NCBI GenBank assembly: GCA_027486415.1
Contig: JAIXPC010000008.1
Coordinates: forward strand, 62,001-126,000
Length of the DNA: 64,000 nucleotides
Source: Sphingomonadales bacterium
GTDB lineage: Bacteria > Pseudomonadota > Alphaproteobacteria > Sphingomonadales > Sphingomonadaceae
Direction of reading: 5' to 3'
This document shows positions 18,672 to 29,408 of the stretch, piece by piece; the first letter of the stretch is position 1, and each line of letters opens with the position of its first letter. Under the pieces are notes generated by a model that was given only the letters and a program-made list of their open reading frames with translations, ran no database searches and was not told the DNA's origin. A program made the position numbers and the translations under genes.

Positions 18672-18868
18672 CTCTTGTCGGCCGGGCCGCCCGCCAGGAT
18701 GAAGCGGCGATCACAATAGCTGCAATCGGCAAAGCCCGGCGCGCCGATCTGGATCCACACGCGAGGGTGGCCGTCGCCGCCACGTTCGTCGCCATCGCAG
18801 AACACGCGGGCGGTATCGGCAACATAGGTTTCCGGCGCGGGACGGGCGAGAGCGTTGGTCGTCTTCAT
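18668..18868 (-). CDS. zf-CHCC zinc-finger domain protein (NDUFS6-like)
   Basis: This 66-residue protein has the CHCC zinc-finger spacing: Cys in RVFCDG, His in GHPRVWI, then the CSYC pair near the end, as in the mitochondrial complex I subunit NDUFS6 and its alphaproteobacterial homologues. It is thought to bind zinc; some homologues are complex I accessory subunits. No nuo genes are nearby. It is the first gene of a run leading through the secreted protease-like protein towards tldD. Confidence 0.8.
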   Translation of the reverse strand: MKTTNALARPAPETYVADTARVFCDGDERGGDGHPRVWIQIGAPGFADCSYCDRRFILAGGPADKR

Positions 18869-19024
18869 GGCCCGCTGTCTATCAGCGCGGCGCGGCAAAG
18901 TCATCATGGCGCAGTACGTCGCAACCGATCTGTCATGCCATTGTCACTGCCATGCAACCAGCGGGCGGCAAGGGCCGAATGCCTGCCGGCAGCACAAGGC
19001 CGCCGGCCCACAGGGGACCAAGTG

Positions 19025-21340
19025 ATGCGCCGTTTTCTGATGCTGGCCAGCGCCAGCCTGCTGCCTGCCCTGCCCGCCATGGCTGCCAAAGAGCAGATGT
19101 CCGAATCGATCGGTGAGGAGATCGTGGTTACGGCGCAGAAATCGGAACAGAAACTCAACGACGTGCCCATCACCATCACCGCCTATACCGGTCGGTCGCT
19201 GCGCGAGATCGGCGTGACCCAGTTCGACCAGCTTGCGGCCTATGTGCCGGGGCTGAATGTGCAGGAGCAGTCACCCAACAATCCGGGGTTCGTGGTGCGC
19301 GGCATCACGTCGGACACGGGATCGGCGCAGGGGGCTCCGGCCGTCACCGTGTATCTGAATGGCGTCGACGTTTCGCGGTCACGCGGTTCGTACTTCGACC
19401 TTTACGATCTTGAGCGCGTGGAAGTCGTGAAAGGCCCGCAATCGACCCTTTTTGGCACCGCCGCTGCGGTGGGCGTGGTGAGCGTGATCACGGCCAAACC
19501 GCGTGCTGGCGTGTCAGGCGAGGTGCGCCTGGGCTATGGCAATTATGCCCAGCGCCGCATTGATGGCCATGTGAACATCGGCAACGACATCATCGCGCTG
19601 CGCGTGGCCGGGGCCATCAAGCTGCGCGACGGCGTGGTGGAGAATATCGCCGGGCGACCAGGCTCACAGACGCCCAATGGTCCACGCATCGATGATCTCA
19701 ACGGCCAGGGCCAATATGGCGCGCGTGTGTCTCTGCGCTTCACCCCGACCCCCGATCTCACTGCCGATCTGGTGGCGACCTATGACGGCCAGCGCGCGCC
19801 GGGCACCGCCTTTACGTCGGGCACATTCGCGCCGACCGGGGGCAGCACCAGCCCGTACAGCTTCAAGGAGATTTCGGGATCGCCATTCAGCCTCACGGCT
19901 CTGGGCGCAGACCAGCCGAGCCTGAAGCGCAATGTCTACGACCTCAACCTGACAGTGAATGCGCGGCTGAGCGACGCGTGGAGCATCACTACAATCGCCG
20001 GCTATCGCAATTTCGACAGCCTGGAGGTGTTTGACGCCGATGGCACCCAGGCCTGGTTTCTGGAATTCGCTGAAGATGCGCGTGGCGAGCAGTTGAGCAT
20101 GGAAGCACGCACCAATTTCGAGAGCGACGTGGTGCGCGGATTCTTTGGTGCCAACTATTTCGCCGAAACCGGTTTCCAGGCGGTGCCGTTCAGTTCTGAA
20201 GAAGGCATCTTCCTGCAGTGCGCGGCGCGGGTGGTGCCTGGGCTGGCGTGCATCAATCCCGCGACGGGCGCCGTCGATGCGGCACGCGCGACCGCGATCC
20301 TCAGCGGCGGACGCGTTTCCCAGCTGCCCTATGCTGCCGAACTGTTCCGCAATGCGGCCGACATCACCAGTTTCAGCCTGTTCGCCGACGTGACGCTGAT
20401 CCCGCTGCCGCGGCTGGAAATCAACCTTGGCGGCCGCTGGCTGACCGAGGATCGTGACAGCTTCATCTCGACGCGCATTCCCAATGCGGTGCTGACCGGT
20501 GGCCCCCTTGTGCCGGGCGGCATCGACACGGCGGGCCAGCAGCTCGGTGCGTCTGGCCGGTTCGACGCGTTCCTGCCGCGCGCGAACATCCTGTATCGCA
20601 TTACCGACAGCGTGAATCTTTATGCCACCTATTCGCGCGGCCGCCGATCGCCGGTGGTGCAGGTGAACGCCGGGCGGGTGGGCGGCGTGCTCGCGCCGGC
20701 GGTGCGCGTGTTCCCGGCGGAAATCCTCGACAATTACGAAGCCGGGGTAAAGGGCACGCTGGGCAAGCTGAATTTCAGTGTTGGCGCCTACATCATCAAG
20801 TACAAGGATTTCCAGATTTCGGTGCCGCAGCAGGGTGCGCCGGCGCTGATCGTCAACGCCGATGCCACCAACAGGGGGGTGGAGGCCGAATTCAGCCTGA
20901 CCCTTTCGGACAATGTGCGTCTGTTCGCCAACGGCGCCTATATCGATGCGCGTGTGAACGATGATCCGCGTTTCGGTGCTTTTGCCGGCGACCGGTTCCG
21001 CCTGCAATCGGAATGGCAGGGTTCAGCCGGCGCCAATCTGCGCCTGCCGCTGGGCGGCGAGGTGGAATTGTTTGCCAATCCAAACGTCACCCACCGCTCG
21101 AGCCTGTTCTTCGAACTGCCCAACAACCCGGTGACGAGCCAGGGCCCGGTGACCCTGGTCAACCTGCGCGCCGGGGTTCGCAACCGGGAGGGTCGCTGGG
21201 AAATCATCGGATTTGCCACCAATCTGTTCGACAGGAACTATCTGCTGGATGCCGGCAACACCGGAGGCGCGTTCGGTATTCCCACGTTCATCCGCGGCCT
21301 GCCGCGCCTGATCGGGGTGGAAGCCGTCGCCCGCTTCTGA
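19025..21340 (+). CDS. TonB-dependent outer-membrane receptor
   Basis: The 771-residue protein has a signal peptide (about residues 1-21, ending AMAA), a TonB box region EEIVVTAQKSEQKLNDVP, a plug domain (VPGLNVQEQSPNNPGFVVRG, VEVVKGPQSTLFGTAAAVG) and a long beta-barrel ending in a terminal Phe (VEAVARF). It belongs to the large sphingomonad group of TonB receptors for siderophores, oligosaccharides or aromatic compounds; the substrate cannot be read from the sequence. No catabolic or siderophore genes are linked. ATG 19025 follows AGGGGA and gives the signal peptide. Confidence 0.93.
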   Translation: MRRFLMLASASLLPALPAMAAKEQMSESIGEEIVVTAQKSEQKLNDVPITITAYTGRSLREIGVTQFDQLAAYVPGLNVQEQSPNNPGFVVRGITSDTGSAQGAPAVTVYLNGVDVSRSRGSYFDLYDLERVEVVKGPQSTLFGTAAAVGVVSVITAKPRAGVSGEVRLGYGNYAQRRIDGHVNIGNDIIALRVAGAIKLRDGVVENIAGRPGSQTPNGPRIDDLNGQGQYGARVSLRFTPTPDLTADLVATYDGQRAPGTAFTSGTFAPTGGSTSPYSFKEISGSPFSLTALGADQPSLKRNVYDLNLTVNARLSDAWSITTIAGYRNFDSLEVFDADGTQAWFLEFAEDARGEQLSMEARTNFESDVVRGFFGANYFAETGFQAVPFSSEEGIFLQCAARVVPGLACINPATGAVDAARATAILSGGRVSQLPYAAELFRNAADITSFSLFADVTLIPLPRLEINLGGRWLTEDRDSFISTRIPNAVLTGGPLVPGGIDTAGQQLGASGRFDAFLPRANILYRITDSVNLYATYSRGRRSPVVQVNAGRVGGVLAPAVRVFPAEILDNYEAGVKGTLGKLNFSVGAYIIKYKDFQISVPQQGAPALIVNADATNRGVEAEFSLTLSDNVRLFANGAYIDARVNDDPRFGAFAGDRFRLQSEWQGSAGANLRLPLGGEVELFANPNVTHRSSLFFELPNNPVTSQGPVTLVNLRAGVRNREGRWEIIGFATNLFDRNYLLDAGNTGGAFGIPTFIRGLPRLIGVEAVARF

Positions 21341-21406
21341 TCGCCGTGGGGCAAGGGGGCGCACCTCCCCTTGCCCCACCTTGTCGCCCGGTCTATCGCC
21401 AAGACC

Positions 21407-22333
21407 ATGAGCGAGCCTGCGATCAGCCTGAGGGGCCTGACCAAGACCTATGCCGGCGGCAAGCAGGCGCTGAAGGGGATCGATCTCGACATCCCGCGGG
21501 GGAGCATCTTTGGCCTGCTTGGCCCCAATGGCGCAGGCAAATCGACGACGATCAATATCCTTGCCGGGCTGGTGAACAAGACGACGGGATCGGCGCGGAT
21601 CTGGGGTTTCGACATCGACGAGCATCCGCGCAACGCAAAGGCCAGCATCGGCATCGTGCCGCAGGAACTGGTGTTCGATGCCTTCTTCACGCCGTTTGAA
21701 ACGCTGGAATTGCAGGCGGGGCTGTTCGGCGTGCCCAGGGAGCGTCGGCGCAGCATGGAATTGCTGAAGGCGGTGCGGCTGGACGACAAGGCGCATGTCT
21801 ACTCGCGCACGCTGTCGGGCGGGATGAAGCGGCGCCTGCTGGTGGCCAAGGCGCTGGTGCACACGCCGCCAGTGCTGGTGCTGGATGAACCGACCGCCGG
21901 TGTTGATATCGAGCTGAGGCAATTGCTGTGGGATTATGTGCGCGAACTGCACGCGGCCGGCACCACGATCGTTCTCACCACCCATTACCTGGAAGAGGCC
22001 GAAAGCCTGTGCGACCGGATTGCCATCATCAACCACGGCCAGGTGGTGGCAAATGACGATACGCAGAAATTGCTGGGCACAACCGGGGACAAGCTGCTGG
22101 ACGTGATCATCGATCGCGATCTGGACGTGCCGCCGCCGATTCCGGCCTGCAAGTCGGTGGAGTTGAAGGACGGCCGGCGCCTGCTGATCAGTTTCGACAA
22201 GCGCACCACCAATGCCGGCGCCGTGCTGGCCGGGCTGGCCGCGGCAGGCATCGGCGTGGTGGACGTTTCGACCCGCGAGGCCGATCTGGAGGACGTGTTC
22301 CTGGAGCTGACGAGTGGCAAAGCCGCCGCCTGA
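21407..22333 (+). CDS. ABC-2 type transporter ATP-binding subunit (YadG-like)
   Basis: The 308-residue ATPase has Walker [10 protein letters not shown] (residues 39-47), the Q-loop at [12 protein letters not shown], signature LSGGMKRR, Walker [11 protein letters not shown] and switch His in TTHYLEEAE. It resembles the ATPase of YadGH-type ABC-2 systems. The expected membrane subunit is missing on both sides: the next gene is nadB, overlapping by 20 bp. The permease must be encoded elsewhere, or the gene order was broken by rearrangement. Confidence 0.9.
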   Translation: MSEPAISLRGLTKTYAGGKQALKGIDLDIPRGSIFGLLGPNGAGKSTTINILAGLVNKTTGSARIWGFDIDEHPRNAKASIGIVPQELVFDAFFTPFETLELQAGLFGVPRERRRSMELLKAVRLDDKAHVYSRTLSGGMKRRLLVAKALVHTPPVLVLDEPTAGVDIELRQLLWDYVRELHAAGTTIVLTTHYLEEAESLCDRIAIINHGQVVANDDTQKLLGTTGDKLLDVIIDRDLDVPPPIPACKSVELKDGRRLLISFDKRTTNAGAVLAGLAAAGIGVVDVSTREADLEDVFLELTSGKAAA

Positions 22334-23933
22334 AGCGCGCCTGTTCGACGCCATCGTGATCGGATCAGGTGCGGCCGGGCTGACGGCAGCGTTGCACCTG
22401 GCCGAACATGGCCGCGTGGCAGTGCTGGCCAAGGGCGGGCTGGCCGATGGATCGACGGCGTGGGCGCAGGGCGGCATCGCGGCCGTGCTGGACGCGGGCG
22501 ATACGGTCGAAGCACACGTGGAAGACACGATGGTGGCCGGCGCCGGCCTCAATTACCGCGCCACCGTGGAATATGTTGCCGCCAATGCCAGCGCGGCCAT
22601 CGACCGGCTGGCGGCGCTTGGCGTGCCGTTCAATCCCGGCGAAACGGTTTCAGAACGCTGGCACCTGACCCGCGAAGGCGGTCACAGCCATCGCCGCATT
22701 GTCCATGTTGATGATGCCACCGGCTGGGCCGTCAGCCAGGCGCTGATCCGCGCGGCGCAGGCCCATCCCAACATATCGCTGATCCCGCACATGGCGGCGC
22801 TGGATCTGATCACCCACCGCCACGTGATCGGGACGCGTTTTCCGGATCGGCGCTGCCACGGGGTCTATGCGCTGGACGTGAAGAAGCGGCGCGTGGTGCG
22901 CTTCGTTGCACCGGCCACCGTGCTGGCGACGGGCGGCGCGAGCCGGGTCTATCTCTATTCCACCAACCCGGACGGCGCGACCGGTGACGGGATCGCGATG
23001 GCCTGGCGCGCCGGCTGCCGGGTTTCCAACATGGAATTCAATCAGTTCCACCCCACCTGCCTGTTCCACCCGCAAGTGCGGAATTTCCTGATCACCGAAG
23101 CGGCGCGCGGTGAAGGCGGGCAATTGAAACTGCCCGATGGCACCCGCTTCATGCAGCGTTATGATGATCGGCTGGAACTGGCCCCGCGCGACGTGGTGGC
23201 CCGCGCCATCGATGCCGAAATGAAGCGGCTGGGCCTGGCCCACGTGCTGCTGGACCTGACGCACCTGGGGGCCGATTTCGTGCGTGGCCATTTTCCCACC
23301 ATCCACGCCCGGCTGCTTGAGCTCGGCATCGACTGCACCCAGGTGCCAATTCCGGTGGTGCCGGCGGCGCATTACAGTTGTGGCGGCGTGATGGTCGATC
23401 TGGATGGCCGCACCGATCTTGCCGGGCTGTGGGCGGCTGGCGAAGTGACGCAAAGCGGCCTCCATGGCGCCAACCGGCTGGCATCGAACAGCCTGCTGGA
23501 ATGCCTGGTGTTCGGTCAGGCGGTGGCCGATGACATCGTGGCGCAACCAGTGCTGGAACCACCGCCCGTCAAGCCGTGGGATGAAAGCCGCGTCACCGAC
23601 AGTGATGAAAACGTCGTTATCGCCCACAATTGGGACGAACTGCGGCGCACCATGTGGGATTATGTCGGCATCGTCCGCACCGACAAGAGGCTGGAACGCG
23701 CCGCCCATCGCGTGATGAACCTGCGCCGCGAAGTGCAGGATTATTACGGCAATTTCCGCATCACCGCCGATCTGATCGAATTGCGAAACCTGGTGACTGT
23801 GGCCGATCTGATCGTGCGATCGGCACGCATGCGGCACGAAAGCCGCGGGCTGCACTTCAGCACGGATTATCCCGGCATACTGGCCGAGGCAGTCGACAGC
23901 GTGCTTGATCCCGAAACGCCGCGCGAAACCTGA
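22314..23933 (+). CDS. nadB: L-aspartate oxidase
   Basis: The 539-residue flavoprotein has the FAD motif [17 protein letters not shown] near the N-terminus, [38 protein letters not shown] and [13 protein letters not shown], all typical of NadB in the fumarate reductase/succinate dehydrogenase flavoprotein family. It oxidises L-aspartate to iminoaspartate, the first step of de novo NAD synthesis. nadA and nadC are not adjacent. The GTG start at 22314 lies inside the ABC gene and is required to include the FAD motif. Confidence 0.93.
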   Translation: MAKPPPEARLFDAIVIGSGAAGLTAALHLAEHGRVAVLAKGGLADGSTAWAQGGIAAVLDAGDTVEAHVEDTMVAGAGLNYRATVEYVAANASAAIDRLAALGVPFNPGETVSERWHLTREGGHSHRRIVHVDDATGWAVSQALIRAAQAHPNISLIPHMAALDLITHRHVIGTRFPDRRCHGVYALDVKKRRVVRFVAPATVLATGGASRVYLYSTNPDGATGDGIAMAWRAGCRVSNMEFNQFHPTCLFHPQVRNFLITEAARGEGGQLKLPDGTRFMQRYDDRLELAPRDVVARAIDAEMKRLGLAHVLLDLTHLGADFVRGHFPTIHARLLELGIDCTQVPIPVVPAAHYSCGGVMVDLDGRTDLAGLWAAGEVTQSGLHGANRLASNSLLECLVFGQAVADDIVAQPVLEPPPVKPWDESRVTDSDENVVIAHNWDELRRTMWDYVGIVRTDKRLERAAHRVMNLRREVQDYYGNFRITADLIELRNLVTVADLIVRSARMRHESRGLHFSTDYPGILAEAVDSVLDPETPRET

Positions 23934-23939
23934 GCCCGA

Positions 23940-26429
23940 TCAGGCGGCAGCGGCGGGCTGGGTGGCTGGAAACTGCTGTGGCGCCCCGAACAGCGCGCCT
24001 TGCAGCAGATCGCAATTCATCCGCACCAGCAACTGGCGCTGGGCCTCGTCCTGCACGCCTTCGGCCACCACCTGCTTGCCCATGCTGTGCGCCAGATCGA
24101 TGGTGGCGCGCACCACCTGCTGGCTGCCGGCGGAATCGGCCAGGCGGGCGACAAAACCGGCATCGATCTTGACGATGTTGGCCGGCACATCACGCAACTG
24201 GATCAGGCTGGCGTGGCCGGTGCCGAAATCATCGAGCGCGACATTGACGCCGGCGTCGCGCAGGCATTCCAGCGCCTCCACCAGCGCATCGCCCAGCCCG
24301 CCCATCACCACGGTTTCAGCAACCTCCACCACCAGCGAATGCGGCGGCAGGCCATGCTGGGCAAGCTGATCGAGGATGGCGACGGCGGCGCCCGTGCCCT
24401 GCAACTGGCCGCCAGCGAAATTGACCGCCATCAGCAGATCCTCGCCGCCGGCCCGCAGCAGAGCGGATTGCGCCAGCGCAGAGTGCAGCGCGAGAGTCTG
24501 CAATGCCGGTTGCAACATGGCATCGCGCATCACGTCAGCGAAATCGGCCGGGGCCAGCAGGCCCAGGCGTGGATGCTGCCAGCGCAGCAGCACTTCATGG
24601 CCGACCAAAGCGCCGTCGTTGCGGACCATCTTGAGATAATGCGGCTGGAACTGGCCATTGGCGAGACCAACCCGGGCTTCGGCCAGCAGGCGCGAACGCG
24701 CATCCGCCTCGTCAGCCATGGTCGCATCATAGCTGCGCCAGCAGCCGCGGCCAGCGGCCTTGGCGCGATACAGCGCCAGATCAGCCTGCTTGAAGATGCG
24801 CGCAAGCGGCATGCGGCCATCGTCGGACGAGGCATGGCCGGCGCACATCGAGATGGTGAGCGTGTGGCCGGAATGGCGCAGCGGTGCCCCGGACGACAGG
24901 GCGATCATCTGGCGCACCGCGGCCAGGCGCTCCCGCGCCGGGCCAACCAGCAGGATGACGAATTCATCGCCGCCCACGCGGGCAATGCTGGCATCGGGGC
25001 CGGCGGCCGCCGTCAGGCGCTCGCCCACCGCCACGATCAGCGCGTCGCCAGCATCGTGGCCAGCCATGTCATTCGTCTGCTTGAGGAAATCGATATCGAC
25101 CGCGATCACGTCGATGCCGGCGGCATGGGACATTGGCTGTTCCAGCATATTCTGGAACAGGGCGCGGTTGCCAAGGCCGGTCAACGGATCGGTGGTGGCA
25201 ACACGAAACAGCGTATCGCGTTCGGCATCGGCAGCATCGGCATCGCGGCGCAGCTGGCGGAAGCGATCGGCAATGGCGAGGCTGAGCAGCAGCGATTCCC
25301 AGCCCATTGCAGCAAAGCCGGCGAGATCCACCGCGTCGTCCTGCGGCAGCAGTCCCATGTTGCGGAAGATGCGGAGCACCATCACCGCCAGCACCGGCAG
25401 CCAGCCGGCGAGATAATACCAGATCGCCCGGCTGCCGCGCAGACTGGCATAACCCGAGCCAACGATCAGCGTGAGGGTGATGGTGACCATCGCCCCGTTG
25501 AGCAGGCGATCGCCAAGGGCCGCCGGAAACAGCGTGTCGAACGCCGCAACCACCGCGGCCAGCGCCACGGCCATGCCAGCCAGCTGCCCGAAATCGACCA
25601 GACGCTTGGGCAGCTTGTCCTTTTCGATGAGCGCAAAGAAAAAGGCCGCGCCTGAAACGACAATCAGGCCCAGCAGCAAATAGAAGGTTCGCACCGATGC
25701 CGGGCCGGCCATGAACGGGAACAGGGTGAGGATCGCCCCCGTCCACACCAGCAGGTAGGCCATGCACCCCGCCAGCCAAACGACATACCAGCGCTGGAAC
25801 GCCGTTCTGAGCCAGGTGAGCAGGAACATGTTGTAGATGAAGGCGGAAAACAGCACCCCGACGACCAGCGTGACCTGCACCGACCAGCGCAGCACGAAGG
25901 CATCATGGCCAGGTTCGTCCATGGCCTTGACGCTTCGCATCAGGCCCGGTGCATCGATGTCGCGATAACCGATGGCAACGCTGCTTATGTCGCGGCCCGC
26001 AACGGGCACCTTGAAACGCAGATTGTTGCCGAGTGTCCAGTTGCCGGCCAGATCATATTGGCCGCGCCGCACGACGCTGGTGCCATCGCGATGGGTCACG
26101 CGCACTTCGATGGCGGAAAAGCGGACGTTGTCGACAACCAGGTTCCAGTCTGCCGGCATCCGCACGAGCCCCGCCGGATCAACCCGGAACCAGGTCCAGC
26201 GCCCGTTGTCTGGCGCGGCGGTGACGCCAGCACCACAATCGGCGTTGTGGCAGGCCTGATCCTGGGCAAACGGCAGTTGTGCGATTTCGGCTCGCGCCGG
26301 TGCCGCCACCAGCGCAAGGAGCACGCCCACGGCCAGCACGATCAAACCCCATGACCGGCGGACATAGAGCGGAAGCCGGCCCGTGCGAGCCGGTTTTGGG
26401 ATGCTGCTGTCGTGCAACATTCCGACCAT
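23940..26429 (-). CDS. 7TMR-DISM membrane sensor with GGDEF and EAL domains
   Basis: The 829-residue protein has an N-terminal hydrophobic segment, a periplasmic 7TMR-DISM extracellular domain (about 50-180), seven membrane segments (about 185-385), a GGDEF domain (about 410-560) with intact ARVGGDEFVILL, and an EAL domain (about 585-825). The EAL signature reads EVLLRWQHP and the late motif VVAEGVQ has Gln where Glu is usual; LDDFGTG and VKIDAGF are kept. Cyclase activity is likely; phosphodiesterase activity is uncertain. It would tune cyclic-di-GMP in answer to an extracytoplasmic, perhaps carbohydrate, signal. Confidence 0.92.
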   Translation of the reverse strand: MVGMLHDSSIPKPARTGRLPLYVRRSWGLIVLAVGVLLALVAAPARAEIAQLPFAQDQACHNADCGAGVTAAPDNGRWTWFRVDPAGLVRMPADWNLVVDNVRFSAIEVRVTHRDGTSVVRRGQYDLAGNWTLGNNLRFKVPVAGRDISSVAIGYRDIDAPGLMRSVKAMDEPGHDAFVLRWSVQVTLVVGVLFSAFIYNMFLLTWLRTAFQRWYVVWLAGCMAYLLVWTGAILTLFPFMAGPASVRTFYLLLGLIVVSGAAFFFALIEKDKLPKRLVDFGQLAGMAVALAAVVAAFDTLFPAALGDRLLNGAMVTITLTLIVGSGYASLRGSRAIWYYLAGWLPVLAVMVLRIFRNMGLLPQDDAVDLAGFAAMGWESLLLSLAIADRFRQLRRDADAADAERDTLFRVATTDPLTGLGNRALFQNMLEQPMSHAAGIDVIAVDIDFLKQTNDMAGHDAGDALIVAVGERLTAAAGPDASIARVGGDEFVILLVGPARERLAAVRQMIALSSGAPLRHSGHTLTISMCAGHASSDDGRMPLARIFKQADLALYRAKAAGRGCWRSYDATMADEADARSRLLAEARVGLANGQFQPHYLKMVRNDGALVGHEVLLRWQHPRLGLLAPADFADVMRDAMLQPALQTLALHSALAQSALLRAGGEDLLMAVNFAGGQLQGTGAAVAILDQLAQHGLPPHSLVVEVAETVVMGGLGDALVEALECLRDAGVNVALDDFGTGHASLIQLRDVPANIVKIDAGFVARLADSAGSQQVVRATIDLAHSMGKQVVAEGVQDEAQRQLLVRMNCDLLQGALFGAPQQFPATQPAAAA

Positions 26430-26526
26430 TCGTCTTCCCTCGTCAGTGACGACAGTAAGACAAAACAGTGAAGGATCAATTACTTTGCGGAAATCACACG
26501 GATTTAAAGGGAATCCGGCGCGATTT

Positions 26527-27936
26527 TCAGCCCATCAACTGCCTGACATCGGTGAGTCGGCCCGTAACGGCTGCAGCAGCAGCCATGGCCGGAGACAAAA
26601 GATGGGTGCGCGAGCCCGGTCCCTGCCGGCCGACAAAGTTGCGATTCGAGGTGCTGGCGCAGCGTTCGCCGGCGGGCACCTGATCCGGGTTCATGCCCAG
26701 GCACATCGAACAGCCCGGTTCGCGCCATTCAAAACCGGCTTCGGCGAAGATACGATCAAGGCCTTCGGCTTCGGCCTGGCGCTTGACCAGGCCCGATCCC
26801 GGCACCACCAGCGCCTGCCGCACATTGCCCGCCACGCGCCGGCCCTTCACCACTTCGGCGGCAACGCGCAGATCCTCGATACGGCTGTTGGTACAACTGC
26901 CGATGAAGATATTCTCCACCGTCACGTCTTCCAGCCGGGTGCCGGGTGTCAGCCCCATGTAATCCAGGCTCTTGACCGCCGCCATGCGCTTGCCTTCGTC
27001 GGCAAAACTGGCGGGATCGGGCACGGTGCCGGTGATGGCCACCACGTCTTCCGGGCTGGTGCCCCAGGTGACGAGCGGCGCGATGGCGCTGCCGTCAATC
27101 TCGATCACCTTGTCATACACGGCACCGGGATCGGTCTTCAGCGTCTGCCACCAGGCCAGCGCGGCATCCCAGGCAGCGCCGGTCGGCGCGCGCGGGCGAC
27201 CGCGCACATAATCGAAGGTCTTTTCATCCGGCGCGATCAGGCCGGCGCGGGCCCCGGCTTCGATCGCCATGTTGCACAGCGTCATGCGGCCTTCCATCGA
27301 CAGGGCTTCGATGACCGGGCCGGTATATTCGATGACATGGCCGGCGCCGCCGCCTGATCCCAGCACGCCGCACACCGCCAGCGCGACATCCTTGGCGCTG
27401 ACCGAGAAGCCAAGGCTGCCGGTGACGCGCACTTCCAGCGACTTCGACTGCCGCAGCAGCAGCGTCTGGGTGGCAAACACATGCTCCACTTCCGACGTGC
27501 CGATACCGAACGCCAGCGCCCCGAAGGCGCCGTGGGTAGCGGTGTGGCTGTCGCCGCACACCATGGTGACGCCGGGCAGCGTGAAGCCCTGTTCGGGGCC
27601 GATGACGTGGACGATGCCCTGTTCCGGCGCGTCGATACTGTAGAGCTCGACACCGAAATCGCGGCAGTTGGTCACCAGCGCTTCCAGCTGCGCCTTCGAC
27701 ATCGGGTCCTGGATCGGCAGGCGGCGATCCGTGGTGGGCACGTTGTGATCGGGCACCGCCAGCGTCAGATCGGGGCGGCGCAGCCTGCGCCCGGCCAGCC
27801 GCAGCGCCTCGAACGCCTGCGGGGTCGTCACTTCGTGGATCAGGTGGCGATCGATGAAGATCAGCGCAGTGCCGTCATCAAGCGTCTTGACGACATGATC
27901 GTCCCAGATCTTCTGGTAAAGGGTGCGCGGGCTCAT
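26527..27936 (-). CDS. leuC: 3-isopropylmalate dehydratase large subunit
   Basis: The 469-residue protein is a complete Leu[12 protein letters not shown] near the N-terminus, [19 protein letters not shown], and the three [4Fe-4S] cysteines in [12 protein letters not shown] and [12 protein letters not shown]. With LeuD it converts 2- to 3-isopropylmalate in leucine synthesis. leuD does not follow; the next gene downstream is the GGDEF/EAL gene. ATG 27936 matches the family start [16 protein letters not shown]. The 218 bp upstream hold nothing I recognise. Confidence 0.95.
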   Translation of the reverse strand: MSPRTLYQKIWDDHVVKTLDDGTALIFIDRHLIHEVTTPQAFEALRLAGRRLRRPDLTLAVPDHNVPTTDRRLPIQDPMSKAQLEALVTNCRDFGVELYSIDAPEQGIVHVIGPEQGFTLPGVTMVCGDSHTATHGAFGALAFGIGTSEVEHVFATQTLLLRQSKSLEVRVTGSLGFSVSAKDVALAVCGVLGSGGGAGHVIEYTGPVIEALSMEGRMTLCNMAIEAGARAGLIAPDEKTFDYVRGRPRAPTGAAWDAALAWWQTLKTDPGAVYDKVIEIDGSAIAPLVTWGTSPEDVVAITGTVPDPASFADEGKRMAAVKSLDYMGLTPGTRLEDVTVENIFIGSCTNSRIEDLRVAAEVVKGRRVAGNVRQALVVPGSGLVKRQAEAEGLDRIFAEAGFEWREPGCSMCLGMNPDQVPAGERCASTSNRNFVGRQGPGSRTHLLSPAMAAAAAVTGRLTDVRQLMG

Positions 27937-28154
27937 GGCGCCGGCTGTGCCAAGCCTGCGCTGCAAAATCCAGCGACATTTCGGCACGCCGGTGGTCGGG
28001 CGCGGGCTGGAACCCACATTTCGGGCCTTTCCAATTTTGACACAGTTGACGAGTCGCAGTTTGAAAATCGCGATTCCGAAGCCTCAGACGATGGGACGCG
28101 CCCGCAACATCGGGCCAGCCATGATGACAGGATCCTTGCCTGTAGGACAGACGG

Positions 28155-29408
28155 TCATGCCCGCCCGGCGATCTCGCCCAGCGCGGCGATGAAGCGGTCC
28201 ACTTCATCCAGGCTGTTGTAATGGGTGAACCCCACCCGCACCGCGCCGCGCTCCTTCACGCCCAGCACACCCGCCGGCTCCCACGCGTAATAATAGCCGT
28301 TCCAGACGAAGATGTTGCGGTCCGCCAGCGCCTGCGCCACCTCCGTGCTGCCCTTGCCGGCCAGTTCGAAGGTGAAGGTGGCGACGCGCTCGTGCAGGCG
28401 GTTGGCATTGGCAATGCCGTGCAGGGTCACGCCCGGCACGGTGGCGATCCCGGCGAGGAAGCGGCGCATCAGTTCGGTTTCGTGCGCCTGTGCAGCCGCC
28501 AGCCCGGCAACAAGGCGCTGCCGCAAGGGCGCGTCAGGGGCGATGGCACCGGCCAGTTCGCCCAGCCAGGCCAGATGCTGGATCGCGGCGGTGGTGCCGG
28601 CCATCGCCTCGAAACTGGGCGTGCCGGGCATCAGGCGGGTGGGCATGACGTCGGCAGACGGCCGCACCTTCAGCGGGCGGATCAGGCCCTGCAGGCGCTT
28701 TGACACATAGGCCATGCCCAGATGCGGGCCAAAGAACTTGTAGGCCGATGCCGACAGCAGATCGCAACCGATTGCCTGCACATCCAGCGCCATGTGGGGT
28801 GCGGACTGGACGGCATCGACGATGCTGACAGCGCCCACGCGCCGGGCGGCGGCACAGACGGCGGCGACATCGTTGACGGTGCCGAGGAAATTGCTGGCAT
28901 GGCCCACCGCAACGGCGCGGGTGCGGCTGTCGATCAGCTGGTCCAGCGTCTCCAGTTTGAAAGCGAACGTGTCGCGATCCCATTCCAGAAAGCGCACCTC
29001 CACCCCGCGCGCCTCGGCCGCCTGCAGCCAGGGCGAGACATTGGCATCGTGATCCATGCGGGTGAGCAGGATATTGTCGCCCGCCTGCCAGTTCGCGGCG
29101 ATCAGCGGCGCCATCTGGAAGAAGATGCTGGTGGTGTTCATGCCGAAGATCACTTCATCGTCGGCACAGTGGAAGAAGGCGGCGGCACTGGCGACGGCGG
29201 TATCGGCAATCACGCCGGTCTGCACAGAAGTGCGGAACAGGCCGCCATCGTTGGCGCAGGCGCCGATCATGACATCGCGCATGGCATCGATCACGCGGCC
29301 CGCCACCTGCGTGCCGGCGGGTGCATCGAGATAGAGGCGGGGCGCACCGGCATCGGTGAGGGCCAGCGCCGGGAAGGCAGCGCGCACGGTGTCGATCGGC
29401 AGCATCAT
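28155..29408 (-). CDS. Cysteine desulfurase-like PLP enzyme (VC1184 subfamily)
   Basis: The 417-residue protein is a class V aminotransferase-fold PLP enzyme. The Schiff-base lysine is in [13 protein letters not shown], with [11 protein letters not shown] and [12 protein letters not shown] upstream as in the VC1184-type cysteine desulfurase-like subfamily. Its exact reaction is not established and it is not a standard IscS/SufS. The ATG at 29408 overlaps the ruvB stop (ATGA); ATG 29405 is an alternative. It closes the yebC-ruvCAB operon. Confidence 0.82.
   Translation of the reverse strand: MMLPIDTVRAAFPALALTDAGAPRLYLDAPAGTQVAGRVIDAMRDVMIGACANDGGLFRTSVQTGVIADTAVASAAAFFHCADDEVIFGMNTTSIFFQMAPLIAANWQAGDNILLTRMDHDANVSPWLQAAEARGVEVRFLEWDRDTFAFKLETLDQLIDSRTRAVAVGHASNFLGTVNDVAAVCAAARRVGAVSIVDAVQSAPHMALDVQAIGCDLLSASAYKFFGPHLGMAYVSKRLQGLIRPLKVRPSADVMPTRLMPGTPSFEAMAGTTAAIQHLAWLGELAGAIAPDAPLRQRLVAGLAAAQAHETELMRRFLAGIATVPGVTLHGIANANRLHERVATFTFELAGKGSTEVAQALADRNIFVWNGYYYAWEPAGVLGVKERGAVRVGFTHYNSLDEVDRFIAALGEIAGRA

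Noticed and set aside
15744-18719. A very long open frame (991 codons) on the plus strand
   Set aside because: It lies opposite tldD and its neighbours, has no recognisable domain, and is typical of the antisense open frames that high-GC coding DNA produces.
27937-28154. Possible leader or regulatory element upstream of leuC
   Set aside because: I looked for an attenuator with leucine codons and for T-box-like or hairpin structure and saw none; TTGAC occurs twice but without a matching -10.
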